DNA from: CAVQXR01 sp046330455
GTDB lineage: Bacteria; Actinomycetota; Thermoleophilia; Gaiellales; Gaiellaceae
NCBI GenBank assembly: GCA_046330455.1
Contig: JAXLSU010000010.1
Span: 1 to 64,000 of the forward strand
Direction: 5' to 3'
DNA length: 64,000 nucleotides
Below the pieces are notes generated by a model. That model made no database searches and was not told the origin of the DNA. It saw nothing but the letters and a program-made list of their open reading frames with translations. A program made the position numbers and the translations under genes. Each line of letters begins with the position of its first letter. The stretch's first letter is position 1. Shown here one piece after another: positions 7,472 to 18,163 of the stretch.

Positions 7472-8328
7472 GTGACGTAGCCACCGCGCCGCTCGTCACG
7501 GACGACCCGACCCAGCTCGAGCGCGATCACGCGCCGCTGCATCTTGTCCACCATCTCCCGGTCGTGCGTTGCCATCAGCACCGTCGTTCCGGTCTGGTTG
7601 ATCCGGTACAGGAGCTGCATGATGCCGACCGACGTGTCGGGATCGAGGTTGCCCGTGGGCTCGTCACAGATGAGCAGGGGAGGATGGCTCGCAAAGGCCC
7701 GGGCGATCGACACCCGCTGCTGCTCGCCGCCCGAGAGCTCGTCCGGGAACGAGCTCGTCTTGTGGGTCAGGCCGACGAGGTTCAGCACCTCGGGAACCAT
7801 CTGCCGGATCGCCCGCGCCGACTCGCCGCGCACCCGGAGCGCATAGGACACGTTCTCGTAGGCCGTCCGGTTCGGCAGGAGCTTGAAGTCCTGGAAGACG
7901 CAGCCGATGTTCCGGCGCAGCATCGGGACCTTCGAGCGCTTGAGGCGGGCCAGCTCGCGACCCCCGACGATGATCCGGCCGCCCGTCGGCTCGACCTCCT
8001 TCAGGAGCAGCTTCATCAGGGTGGACTTGCCGGAGCCGGAGGCGCCGACCAGGAACACGAACTCGCCCTTCTCGACCGAGAAGGACACCGCATCGAGCGC
8101 CGTGACGTTCGGCTCGTAGACCTTCGTCACCGACTCGAACACGATCATCGGACGGCCCGCGCCCGTCTGGGCGGCGGTCTCGTCCTCGCCGGTGACGACC
8201 TCGTCGTACGTCCGTGCCCCGCGCGCGCCCGGCGCCGCCTGCCCCGGGTCGGAGGCCCCGTTCTCGGCGGCAGGCACGTCGCTCTCTGCGAGCGTCTGCG
8301 TGAAATCGGGATCGGCGGAAGTGGTCAC
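7468..8328 (-). CDS. ftsE: Cell-division ABC transporter ATPase FtsE with N-terminal extension
   Basis: ATPase of the FtsEX complex. The Walker A GASGSGKSTL, Q-loop VFQDFKLL, signature LSGGEQQRVSIARA, Walker B LLICDEPTGNLD and H-loop THD are all intact. The usual FtsE begins at MIVFESVTKVY. Here that methionine is at about residue 61, preceded by an acidic, Ala/Gly/Glu-rich and probably disordered stretch if translation begins at the GTG at 8328. No Shine-Dalgarno sequence precedes either candidate start, so the extension is not proven, but its codon usage resembles coding DNA. It forms an overlapping pair with ftsX. Confidence 0.93.
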   Translation of the reverse strand: MTTSADPDFTQTLAESDVPAAENGASDPGQAAPGARGARTYDEVVTGEDETAAQTGAGRPMIVFESVTKVYEPNVTALDAVSFSVEKGEFVFLVGASGSGKSTLMKLLLKEVEPTGGRIIVGGRELARLKRSKVPMLRRNIGCVFQDFKLLPNRTAYENVSYALRVRGESARAIRQMVPEVLNLVGLTHKTSSFPDELSGGEQQRVSIARAFASHPPLLICDEPTGNLDPDTSVGIMQLLYRINQTGTTVLMATHDREMVDKMQRRVIALELGRVVRDERRGGYVT

Positions 8329-8442
8329 GGGCCGGTGATTCGGGAAGGCGTGCTCGTTTCCTTGGACGGCGGACGGTCGCAGGCCGCTGCGGCGAGCTCT
8401 GGCTTCAACCTCGACCGAGTGTAGCGAACAATCCGGAGGCCT

Positions 8443-9541
8443 CTACGCCCGTCCGGCGCTGAGCCGGAGGTAGGCGTGGATGAGCTCGTCGAGGCGCCCG
8501 TCGAGCACGGCCTGCGTGTTGCCGTCCTCGAACCCCGTCCGGTGATCCTTGACGAGCTGGTACGGATGGAGCACGTAGCTACGGATCTGGCTCCCGAAAC
8601 CGATGTCCTGGGCAGCTCCACGCTCGGCGGCAAGCTCGGCCTCGCGCTCCTCGATCGCCCGCTCGACGAGACGGCTGCGCAGGATCCGCATCGCCGTCTC
8701 CTTGTTGGAGTGCTGGGAGCGCTCGTTCTGGCACTGGACGACGATTCCCGTGGGTAGGTGCGTGATCCGGACGGCCGAATCCGTCTTGTTCACGTGCTGA
8801 CCGCCCGCGCCGCTCGAGCGGTAGGTGTCGATCCGGAGCTCCGAGTCGTCGAGCTCGACGTCGACGTCGCCGGTCACGAGCGGGCTCACGATCACCTGGG
8901 AGAAGGACGTGTGACGGCGGTGCGCCGAGTCGAACGGCGAGAGCCGCACGAGCCGGTGAACGCCGCGCTCGGCCTTCAGGATCCCGTACGCGTTCTCCCC
9001 CGCCACCGTGAACGTTGCCGACTTGAGCCCCGCCTCCTCGCCGGGCGAGGCCTCGAGCAGCTCCGTCGTCATCCCCCGGCCGTCCGCCCAGCGCAGGTAC
9101 ATGCGAAGCAGCATCTCGGCCCAGTCCTGCGAGTCGGTCCCTCCCGTGCCGCTGTGGATCGTCACGACCGCGTCACCCGCGTCGTACTCGCCCCGGAACA
9201 GCGCGGCCTCCTCGAGCCGGGCGAGCTCCGCCTGGAGTGCGCCGACGGCCGTCTCGAGCTCGTCGAGCTCGTCGTCCCCGGAGAGCTCGACGAGCTCCCC
9301 GAGGTCGGCCACCTCGCCGGCCAACCGCTCGTACAGCTCGAGGCGGCGCGTCAGGCGGGCATGCTCGGCCGACAGGGCGGCCGCACGGCGCTGATCGTCC
9401 CAGAACCCCGGCTCCCCCATCGTCTGCTCGAGCTCGGCGATGCGGCTGCGCACGGTGTCGGGGTCAAAGGTAATCACGGACCCAGTGCAGCTGGGCCCCG
9501 GTCTCCTTCAGGCTCCGTTCGAGCTCGGCGCGTTCGGCCAT
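8443..9541 (-). CDS. prfB: Peptide chain release factor 2, made by programmed +1 frameshift
   Basis: RF2 releases peptides at UGA and UAA. Translation starts at the ATG at 9541 and reads 25 codons ending TAC CTT, then meets TGA at 9466-9464. A +1 slip on CTTTGAC moves the ribosome into the long frame (GAC CCC GAC...). The joined product is 365 residues, the same as E. coli RF2, and the zero-frame leader is also 25 residues as in E. coli. Type-2 features are the anticodon-mimic SPF (RLSPFDSAHRR) and the GGQ catalytic loop (GAGGQHVNKTDSAVRITH). The internal ATT at the start of the long frame is not a plausible start. A TACAAT box six bases before the ATG suggests a leaderless transcript. The frameshift autoregulates RF2 because low RF2 favours the slip. 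Confidence 0.95.
9463..9477 (-). promoter_or_regulatory. prfB programmed +1 frameshift site
   Basis: The minus-strand sequence CTTTGAC (9469-9463) is the canonical RF2 slippery codon followed by an in-frame UGA. Three bases upstream is GTGAT (9477-9473), which can pair with the AUCAC part of the 16S rRNA tail. The spacing equals that of the AGGGGG stimulator in E. coli. The element is therefore conserved, but the classical G-run stimulator is replaced by a different part of the anti-Shine-Dalgarno complement. Confidence 0.85.
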
Positions 9542-9547
9542 GTGCGG

Positions 9548-9553
9548 ATTGTA
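9548..9553 (-). promoter_or_regulatory. TACAAT -10 box of prfB
   Basis: TACAAT lies on the minus strand exactly six bases before the prfB ATG. No recognisable -35 hexamer or Shine-Dalgarno sequence is present, which is consistent with a leaderless start. Confidence 0.45.
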
Positions 9554-9850
9554 GAGACGGGCGCAGCGGCCGCGGCGATCGGAGCCGAGCACGGTGCCGG
9601 GCCCGCCCTGCCCGAGACCCGCCCGCTCTCTCTCCCCGCACCGTTTCGGGCGGGACGAGATCCCGCCCCTACACCCCCGGGTCCCCACACCTCCCCCGAG
9701 CGCGGCCGGAGCGACGCCGCGAGACGGGTCCCAGGCGCCCTGGCAACGCCTGCACAACCCGCACCCGTTCCCCCTCCCCGCACCGCGCCGGGCGGGATGA
9801 GATCCCGCCCCTACACCTTCGGAGACCTCTGCGACGCCGCGGGACGGACC

Positions 9851-12541
<2,691 letters not shown>

Positions 12542-12579
12542 TGTCCTCCGGGGTTAGAGGGTAGCGGTCGGATTCCTCG

Positions 12580-13128
12580 TCAGAGCGGATCGACGGTGTG
12601 CGACCAGCCGTCCGCGAAGCGGTGCGCACGGACGACGAACGCGGCGTGCTCGTATCGCCCGGCCGTCTCGAGCATCCCGGCCGCCGTCGCGAGGTCGCCG
12701 TCCGGCTCGACCTCCTCGCCGTCGACGAGCACGACGCGCCCACCGTCCGGCGCCACCGCCACGGCGAGCTCGTCGATCCCCGGCAGCGCAGGCAGCACGA
12801 TCCGGTCGAGGCGCACGCTGCGGGCGGCGAGTGACCACTCCTCCACCCCACGGCGAACGAGCAGCGCCTCACACGGCCCGTCGAGGTTGCGGGCGAGCTC
12901 GGCCGCAAGGAGCCGCGCCGACTCGTCGGGAAGTGGGCCCCCCTCCTCGACGACGAGCTCCTGATCGGGAAGCAGTCGCAGCGTCAGCTCGGTCGTGCTC
13001 GAGCCCGCGAGCTCGGGCAGGTCGAGGAGCAGGACCGCGTCCCACTCGCGGCTGCGTGGCACACCGTGGATGCCGACAGGCAGCCAGCGGGGCACCACCC
13101 GGGGGTCGCGGATGTCCTCCTCGCTCAT
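12580..13128 (-). CDS. Hypothetical protein
   Basis: A 182-residue soluble protein that I do not recognise. It begins MSEEDIRDPRVVPRWLPVGI and is rich in Asp, Glu, Leu and Val. It reads as alternating short strands and loops (ELTLRLLPDQELVVEEG, RVVLVDGEEVEPDGDLATA) with no signal peptide, membrane segment or cysteine-rich site. Codon usage is like its neighbours, and it fills the gap between hpf and secA (38 bases before the secA start), which supports a real gene. Two WS/HW residues near the end (DGWSHTVDPL) are the only striking feature. The position between translation and secretion genes does not assign a function. Confidence 0.7.
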   Translation of the reverse strand: MSEEDIRDPRVVPRWLPVGIHGVPRSREWDAVLLLDLPELAGSSTTELTLRLLPDQELVVEEGGPLPDESARLLAAELARNLDGPCEALLVRRGVEEWSLAARSVRLDRIVLPALPGIDELAVAVAPDGGRVVLVDGEEVEPDGDLATAAGMLETAGRYEHAAFVVRAHRFADGWSHTVDPL

Positions 13129-13195
13129 CGGTGCCGGGAGGGCCTGCCCATGCGGTCGCGGGAGTCGGCTCCGGCCAGGCGACAGATCAAGGCCC

Positions 13196-13747
13196 TCACG
13201 CCCGCGGCTCGATCAGGCCGAAGTTGCCGTCGCGCCGCCGGTAGACGACGTTCACGCCTTCCGACTCGACGTTACGGAACACGAAGAAGTCGTGACCGAT
13301 CAGCTCGAGCTGGAGGACGGCCTCCTCGGGTGTCATCGGCTTCACGGCGAACTGCTTCGTCTTCACGATCATGGGCTCCTCGGCGTGAGCGGAGACCGGC
13401 ACGCCGTCGGCCTGCGCAGCGTGATGTGCGGCGCTCCGTGCGGCCTGCTTCCGGTGGCGCTTCTCCCGGTAGCGCTTCACCTGCCGCTCGAGCTTGTCGG
13501 CGACCAGGTCGATCGACGCCTTCATGTCCGCAGAGCTCTCGCGCGCCCTCAGGATCGGCCCCTTCGTCCAGACGGTCGCCTCGGCCACCTGGCGATCGGC
13601 GATCGAGGGGTTCCGCTCCTCCGCGAGCTCGATCTCGAGGGTCGTCGCGTCGTCGAGGTGGCGTCCGAGCTTCCCGAGCTTCTCCTCCGCGTATGCCTGG
13701 ATGGAGGCGCTGACCTCGACGTTCTTGCCCTTGACCTGAAGCCTCAT
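13196..13747 (-). CDS. hpf: Ribosome hibernation promoting factor, long form
   Basis: Dimerises 70S ribosomes in stationary phase. The 183-residue product begins MRLQVKGKNVEVSASIQAYAEE. It has the N-terminal HPF/YfiA fold (about residues 1-100, with EKLGKLGRHLDD and ADMKASIDLVADKLERQVKRYR) and the C-terminal dimerisation domain of long HPFs (about 125-183, KTKQFAVKPMTPEEAVLQLE and GHDFFVFRN). The start at 13747 has AAGGAGG six bases upstream. A longer open frame upstream overlaps comF and was rejected. It lies 31 bases after comF. Confidence 0.95.
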   Translation of the reverse strand: MRLQVKGKNVEVSASIQAYAEEKLGKLGRHLDDATTLEIELAEERNPSIADRQVAEATVWTKGPILRARESSADMKASIDLVADKLERQVKRYREKRHRKQAARSAAHHAAQADGVPVSAHAEEPMIVKTKQFAVKPMTPEEAVLQLELIGHDFFVFRNVESEGVNVVYRRRDGNFGLIEPRA

Positions 13748-13778
13748 CCGAGCCTCCTTCGTCGTGGACCGCTCCACT

Positions 13779-14456
13779 CTACCCTCTCCGGGCGCCGTCC
13801 CTGAGCGCGCGCGCGAACGTGACCACCTCCACGCTGCAGGCCCCGCTGCGGCACAGCTCCCTCGCCGCGGCGCCCACGGTCGCCCCGGTGGTGAAGACGT
13901 CGTCGACGAGGCAGATCCGACCGGCCGTCCGGCGTGTGGCGACGAACGCACGCGCGACGTTGCTCCGGCGCGCCGCGAGCCCGAGCCCTCGCTGGCGCGG
14001 CGAGCCCCGCGGGCGCTCGAGCAGCACCTCGACAGGGATCTCCCAGCGCTCTCCCAGCGCACCGGCGAGCGTGGCCGCAGGATTCTGCCCCCGCCAGAGC
14101 TGGCGTTCGTGCACGGCCGGGACGGCCGCGAGCAGATCCACGTCCGGCCTTCCTAACAGCTCGGCGACGATTCCCGCAGCGACGGCACCGAGGCTCCGGC
14201 GCCCGTGCTCCTTCCACGCCGACACGAGCGCGACCGTCGGCCCGGCGTAGGCGACGGCGGCCCGGGCCCGGGCGAACGCGAGTCGCCGGCCCGCGCACTC
14301 ACGGCAGCGCTCGACGGGAAACGCGACCGGGCAGCCACAGCGTGCGCAGAGCGGCGGGACGAGCTGGACGATACGGCCCCGGCAGCGCGAGCAGAACGGG
14401 CTTCCGGCACTGCCGCAGGACGCGCACCGGTCGGGAAGCAGCAGCTCGAGTAGCAT
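13779..14456 (-). CDS. ComF-family amidophosphoribosyltransferase-like protein
   Basis: A 225-residue ComF homologue; ComF proteins assist DNA uptake or handle single-stranded DNA in naturally competent bacteria. The N-terminal zinc-ribbon-like region has CxxC pairs (DRCASCG, PFCSRC, LCARCGC, CRECAG within residues 10-60). It is followed by a PRTase fold with the PRPP-binding signature ICLVDDVFTTGATV (about 180-194). I chose the ATG at 14456, where similarity begins (MLLELLLPDRCASCG). An ATG ten codons upstream is possible, and neither has a clear ribosome-binding site. No other competence gene is nearby, so the biological role here is uncertain. Confidence 0.85.
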   Translation of the reverse strand: MLLELLLPDRCASCGSAGSPFCSRCRGRIVQLVPPLCARCGCPVAFPVERCRECAGRRLAFARARAAVAYAGPTVALVSAWKEHGRRSLGAVAAGIVAELLGRPDVDLLAAVPAVHERQLWRGQNPAATLAGALGERWEIPVEVLLERPRGSPRQRGLGLAARRSNVARAFVATRRTAGRICLVDDVFTTGATVGAAARELCRSGACSVEVVTFARALRDGARRG

Positions 14457-14545
14457 CGAGATCCACGCTAGCGCGGCCCGACACACCGGACACGCACGGA
14501 TCGTGACGCGGGCGCGTCAGGTCTGTGCCGGTTCGCAGACGGTCG

Positions 14546-15568
14546 CTATCCGGCCGCAGCGGGGTAGCGAACGATGCTCTCGGCAAGCTTCGACGCGTCC
14601 CCGAAGATCCCGGCGATCGCAATCCCGTCGCTCGGCACGACACTCCCCGGGAGCAGCGCGGCACTGCGAATCGCCGCGTCACACCCGACGCGGGAGTCGG
14701 CACCGATCACGGAGGGGCCGCGGATCAGCGCGCCCGACTCGATCACGACCCCGCGGCCGAGCACGACCGGGCCCTCGAGCGACGCGCTCGGGTCGATCTC
14801 GCAGCCTTCCTCGGCCCACACACCCGGCGCGATCTCCTCACCCGGGATCTGGAGCCGCACGCGACCGGTGACGGCGTCCATGATCGATGTCCGCAGCTCC
14901 TCGAGACCGCCGACGTCGTTCCAGTAGGCCATCGTCGTGTGCGCGTAGATCTGCTCTCCCGCCGCCACGAGCACGGGCCAGACGTCCTGCCCGAAGTCGA
15001 AGAACGTGTCGGGCGGGATCCGATCGAGCAGCTCCGGCTCGATCACGTACACGCCGCAGTTCGCGAGGTCCGACCTGGCCTCGTCCCGGCTCGGCTTCTC
15101 CTGGAACCCGCGGATGCGGGTATCTCGGTCGAGGATCACGACCCCGTAGGCCGACGGGTCGTCGACCGGCTTCACGGCGAGGGTCGCGAGCGCTCCGCAG
15201 CGCCGGTGATGCCCGAGCAGCGCCGTGACGTCGACGTCGTGGAGACCGTCCCCCGACGTGACGAGGATGGTCTCCCGCCCCCAGAAGTCCTCGAGGCGCT
15301 TCGTGCCGCCCGCGGTGCCGAGCAGCTCCGTCTCGTGAGACCAGCGAAGCGTGAGGCCGAGCGACGACCCGTCGCCGAAGTACGCCTCGAAGAGCTCCGG
15401 GAACACGTGGACGTTGATCCCGACCTCTCGGACGTCGTGCCTCGCCAGCAGGTTGAGCAGGTGGTGCAGCACGGGACGGTTCACGATCGGGATCATCGGC
15501 TTCGGCAGGAAGTCCGTGAGCGGGCGCAGGCGCGTGCCGAGCCCGGCCGCCATCACCATCGCCTTCAC
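14546..15568 (-). CDS. NDP-sugar pyrophosphorylase with C-terminal left-handed beta-helix
   Basis: Nucleotidyltransferase activating a sugar-1-phosphate, most like mannose-1-phosphate guanylyltransferases. The N-terminal MAAGLGTRLRPLTDFLPKPM (residues 6-25) is the NTP-binding and catalytic signature; SGDGLHDVD contains the metal-binding Asp and GFQEKPSRDEA follows. From about residue 255 a hexapeptide-repeat region (GVWAEEGCEIDPSASLEGPV, IESGALIRGPSVIG) forms a left-handed beta helix. It overlaps mtnA by four bases (ATGA) and is the last gene of the operon coming from the LCP gene. The NDP donor and sugar cannot be fixed from sequence. Confidence 0.88.
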   Translation of the reverse strand: MKAMVMAAGLGTRLRPLTDFLPKPMIPIVNRPVLHHLLNLLARHDVREVGINVHVFPELFEAYFGDGSSLGLTLRWSHETELLGTAGGTKRLEDFWGRETILVTSGDGLHDVDVTALLGHHRRCGALATLAVKPVDDPSAYGVVILDRDTRIRGFQEKPSRDEARSDLANCGVYVIEPELLDRIPPDTFFDFGQDVWPVLVAAGEQIYAHTTMAYWNDVGGLEELRTSIMDAVTGRVRLQIPGEEIAPGVWAEEGCEIDPSASLEGPVVLGRGVVIESGALIRGPSVIGADSRVGCDAAIRSAALLPGSVVPSDGIAIAGIFGDASKLAESIVRYPAAAG

Positions 15569-16548
15569 GGCCGCGCTCCGAGAGCGCCGCTCAGGCTGCG
15601 TTCGTACGGAGCCCGATGCACGCCCGCCTCGGTCACGATCGCTGTGACGAGCGTCGCCGGTGTGACGTCGAATGCGGGATTGCGAACGGGGAACCTCCGC
15701 GTCACCTCGTCCCCTCCCCGCTCCTCGACCGGGATTCCCGAGCCGGACGCCGTGGCGAGGTCGAGCGTCGAGGTCGGAGCGACGACGACGAGCGGGATCC
15801 GGTGATGGGAAGCGAGCACGGCGAGCGCATAGGTACCGATCTTATTGGCCACGTCGCCGTTCGCGGCGATTCGGTCGGCGCCCACGAGCACGTGCGAGAC
15901 CTCCCCCCGGGCCATCATCGACGCCGCCGCCCCGTCGACGATCACGTGGTGTCGGATCCCGGCCCGCTCGAGCTCCCAGGCGGTCAGCCGGCTTCCCTGG
16001 AGGAGCGGGCGCGTCTCGCCGACGAGGACGTGGGCGACGTTCCCGCGGCGGCTCGCGGCGATGATCGCCCCGAGCGCGGTGCCGATGCCCCCTGTTGCGA
16101 GCGCCCCCGTGTTGCAGTGCGTGAGCGGGCGCGAGCCGGGATCGAGCAGCCCGGCCCCGTGCTCGCTCAGCACGCGGCACCGCTCGACCTCGTCTGCGTG
16201 GAGCTGCCGCGCGCGGGCTGCAAGGGCCTGCGGCTCGGTACCCGTGCGACGCATCTCCGCGAGCGCCCACGCGAGGTTCACCGCAGTCGGGCGCGAGCCC
16301 GCCAGGGTCGCAGCGGCCGCCTCGAGGTCTTCGCCCAGCCCCGCCGCCAGGGCGTAGCCCATCGCGGCAGCGATCCCGATTGCCGGGGCCCCTCGCACTG
16401 CGAGCGTCCGGATCGCCTCGGCGACGTCCTGCGAGGAGCGGCACTCGAGCATTACCTCCGCCTCCGGAAGCCGGCGCTGGTCGAGGATCGCGACGTGGTC
16501 GCGCTCGAGTCGGAGAATGTCGGCGGGCTTCAGCTCTCCTCGTCCCAT
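15565..16548 (-). CDS. mtnA: S-methyl-5-thioribose-1-phosphate isomerase (MtnA)
   Basis: Converts 5-methylthioribose-1-phosphate to methylthioribulose-1-phosphate in methionine salvage. The eIF2B-like fold carries the substrate loop RGAPAIGIAAAMGYAL, the catalytic Cys in HCNTGALATGGIGTALG (about residue 145) and the catalytic Asp in GADRIAANGDVANKIGTY (about residue 225). The start is ATG at 16548, with AAGG six bases upstream; a GTG one codon earlier is possible. It lies between an AHCY-like gene (nine bases upstream) and a nucleotidyltransferase. No other methionine-salvage gene (mtnB/C/D/K) is in the window, so a related sugar-phosphate isomerase role cannot be excluded. Confidence 0.9.
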   Translation of the reverse strand: MGRGELKPADILRLERDHVAILDQRRLPEAEVMLECRSSQDVAEAIRTLAVRGAPAIGIAAAMGYALAAGLGEDLEAAAATLAGSRPTAVNLAWALAEMRRTGTEPQALAARARQLHADEVERCRVLSEHGAGLLDPGSRPLTHCNTGALATGGIGTALGAIIAASRRGNVAHVLVGETRPLLQGSRLTAWELERAGIRHHVIVDGAAASMMARGEVSHVLVGADRIAANGDVANKIGTYALAVLASHHRIPLVVVAPTSTLDLATASGSGIPVEERGGDEVTRRFPVRNPAFDVTPATLVTAIVTEAGVHRAPYERSLSGALGARP

Positions 16549-16557
16549 CACGTACCT

Positions 16558-17775
16558 TCAGGGCCGGTCGCCCGGCAGATCGAGCTCGACCCTCGCGGCG
16601 GCCAGCCGGGCGGCTGCCGCCGCCGCATCGACGGCGGGCGGGACGGGATAGACGCAACGATCGAGCTCTGACCCCGCCGTTGCGAGATGCTCGATCGCGA
16701 GCGCGCAGGTCGCAAGCTTCACGTCGTCGAGGCCTGCACTGTCGCCGGGTGCGGCCGGATCACCTCGGACGATGCGGATCGTACGACCGTCCTCGAATGC
16801 GACCGCCTCGACGCCGTCCGGCACGGGACCGGGTCCATCGGTCGCGGGCGATCCGGCGAGCTCGACGGCGAGCCCGCGACCGTCGAGCAGCGCGAGCACG
16901 GCTCCGTCGCGGAGGCTCGTCAACTGCCCGCGCGAGAGCACGCGCCTACGAGCGACGGCCACGACGACCACATCGCTTCCCGGGAGCACCTCCGGAAGCG
17001 GCCGCACCTCGAAGCCGTCGAGGACCGCTTCGAGGGCACGGACTGGATTCACCTCGGTCACCGTCGTGCGCGCTCCGAGCTCCCGCGCCCGGGTCGCGAG
17101 CGGTCGTCCGCGACTGCCGTACCCGATCACGACGACCCTCGCTCCGGCCAGGGACGTCTCGGCCGCGTGGACGATCCGGTCGAGACTCGCCTGCGCGGTC
17201 TCCTGCCGACGCTCGACGAGGCGGACCGTCTCGGCGTCCGCGAGGTCGATCACCGGGAACGCCAGCACTCCGTCGGCCGCGAGCGTCGCTGCCCTCAGCA
17301 CGCCGACCCCGGTTCCCTCGACGGCGGCGAGCACGTGGCCGAGCTGCTCGCGCCGCGCGGCGTGGAGCGTCCCGGTCAGATCGCCGCCCTCGTCGATCAC
17401 GAGCTGGGGACGGTGATCGCAGACGGCATCGAGGTGAGCATAGAACCGCTCGGGCTCCTCACCGGCGACCGCGAGCACCGGGAGCTCGGATTCGACGACG
17501 AGCGCCGCCGCCACGTCGTCCTCCGTGCCGCCCGACCCGGCGGCGCAGACCACGACGTCGGCTCCCGCCGCCGCGAGCGTGCGGACGAGCACCGCGCCGG
17601 GGGCCGTCACGTCGAGACAGGCCGCCAGCCGGTAGCCGGCGAGAGGGCGCTCGCGCGCGAGCCGCTCGCCGATCTCGTGCAGTGTGGGGAGCCTTCGCGC
17701 GGCCGCGTCGATGCGCTCCACGCCGCCGGCTGCGAGCCCGAGGTCGCGCACGTCGAACCTCCCCGACCAGGCCAT
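16558..17775 (-). CDS. AHCY/SahH-fold protein lacking catalytic residues
   Basis: A 405-residue homologue of S-adenosylhomocysteine hydrolase across its whole length: RERPLAGYRLAACL near the N-terminus, TEDDVAAALV, LVIDEGGDLTGTLH, the Rossmann motif VVVIGYGSRGRPLATRA, VTEVNPVRALEAVLDGFEV and the end CVYPVPPAVD. The residues that define the enzyme are changed. The TKxLFDN block (catalytic Lys, Asp, Asn) reads TVRLVER, the substrate His of HxTxET reads LDVTAPG, NPLSTQDD reads SGGTEDD, the GHFDVE histidine is GRGLAVE, and the NLAxGxGHP loop is replaced. NAD binding may persist, but AdoHcy hydrolysis is unlikely. The gene sits between a cupin gene and mtnA, suggesting a linked but altered role. 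The automatic name adenosylhomocysteinase would be misleading. Confidence 0.8.
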   Translation of the reverse strand: MAWSGRFDVRDLGLAAGGVERIDAAARRLPTLHEIGERLARERPLAGYRLAACLDVTAPGAVLVRTLAAAGADVVVCAAGSGGTEDDVAAALVVESELPVLAVAGEEPERFYAHLDAVCDHRPQLVIDEGGDLTGTLHAARREQLGHVLAAVEGTGVGVLRAATLAADGVLAFPVIDLADAETVRLVERRQETAQASLDRIVHAAETSLAGARVVVIGYGSRGRPLATRARELGARTTVTEVNPVRALEAVLDGFEVRPLPEVLPGSDVVVVAVARRRVLSRGQLTSLRDGAVLALLDGRGLAVELAGSPATDGPGPVPDGVEAVAFEDGRTIRIVRGDPAAPGDSAGLDDVKLATCALAIEHLATAGSELDRCVYPVPPAVDAAAAAARLAAARVELDLPGDRP

Positions 17776-17794
17776 CGCGGGGCCAGTCTAGAGG

Positions 17795-18163
17795 TCAGCC
17801 GGCGCCGTGAGCGCGACCGTACCGGTCGTCGAGCCTGACGACGTCGTCCAGATGCGGCGTCGAGACCTCGAGCAGCGTGGCGTCCTCGAGCGCTCGGATG
17901 CGATGAACGGTGCCCGGCGGGAGATGGAACGATCGTCCCGGGCCGGCGATCTCGGAGGAGAGCGGGCCTCCCCTCTGGCCGATCTCGATCTCGATCCTGC
18001 CCGCCTGCACGTAGATCGTCTCGTCCTTCAGCTCGTGGTACTGGAGGCTCAGCTGCTCCCCGTCCCTGACGACCAGCACCTTGCCGCAGTAGCGGTCGGT
18101 CAGCGCCCAGTGGAGCTCGTGGCCCCAGGGCTTCTCGACCCTCGCGACCTCGATCTCGTTCAC
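17795..18163 (-). CDS. Cupin, mannose-6-phosphate isomerase type II-like
   Basis: A 122-residue single-domain cupin. It begins MNEIEVARVEKPWGHELHWA. The segment EKPWGHE and the metal-binding pattern QYHELKDETIYVQAG followed by PPGTVHRIRAL match the type II phosphomannose isomerase domain fused to GDP-mannose pyrophosphorylases in other bacteria. Here it is a separate gene whose GTG overlaps the stop of a nucleotidyltransferase gene (GTGA, 18160-18163), so the pair could work like the fused enzyme. A longer N-terminus overlapping that neighbour is possible but less likely. Confidence 0.82.
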   Translation of the reverse strand: MNEIEVARVEKPWGHELHWALTDRYCGKVLVVRDGEQLSLQYHELKDETIYVQAGRIEIEIGQRGGPLSSEIAGPGRSFHLPPGTVHRIRALEDATLLEVSTPHLDDVVRLDDRYGRAHGAG

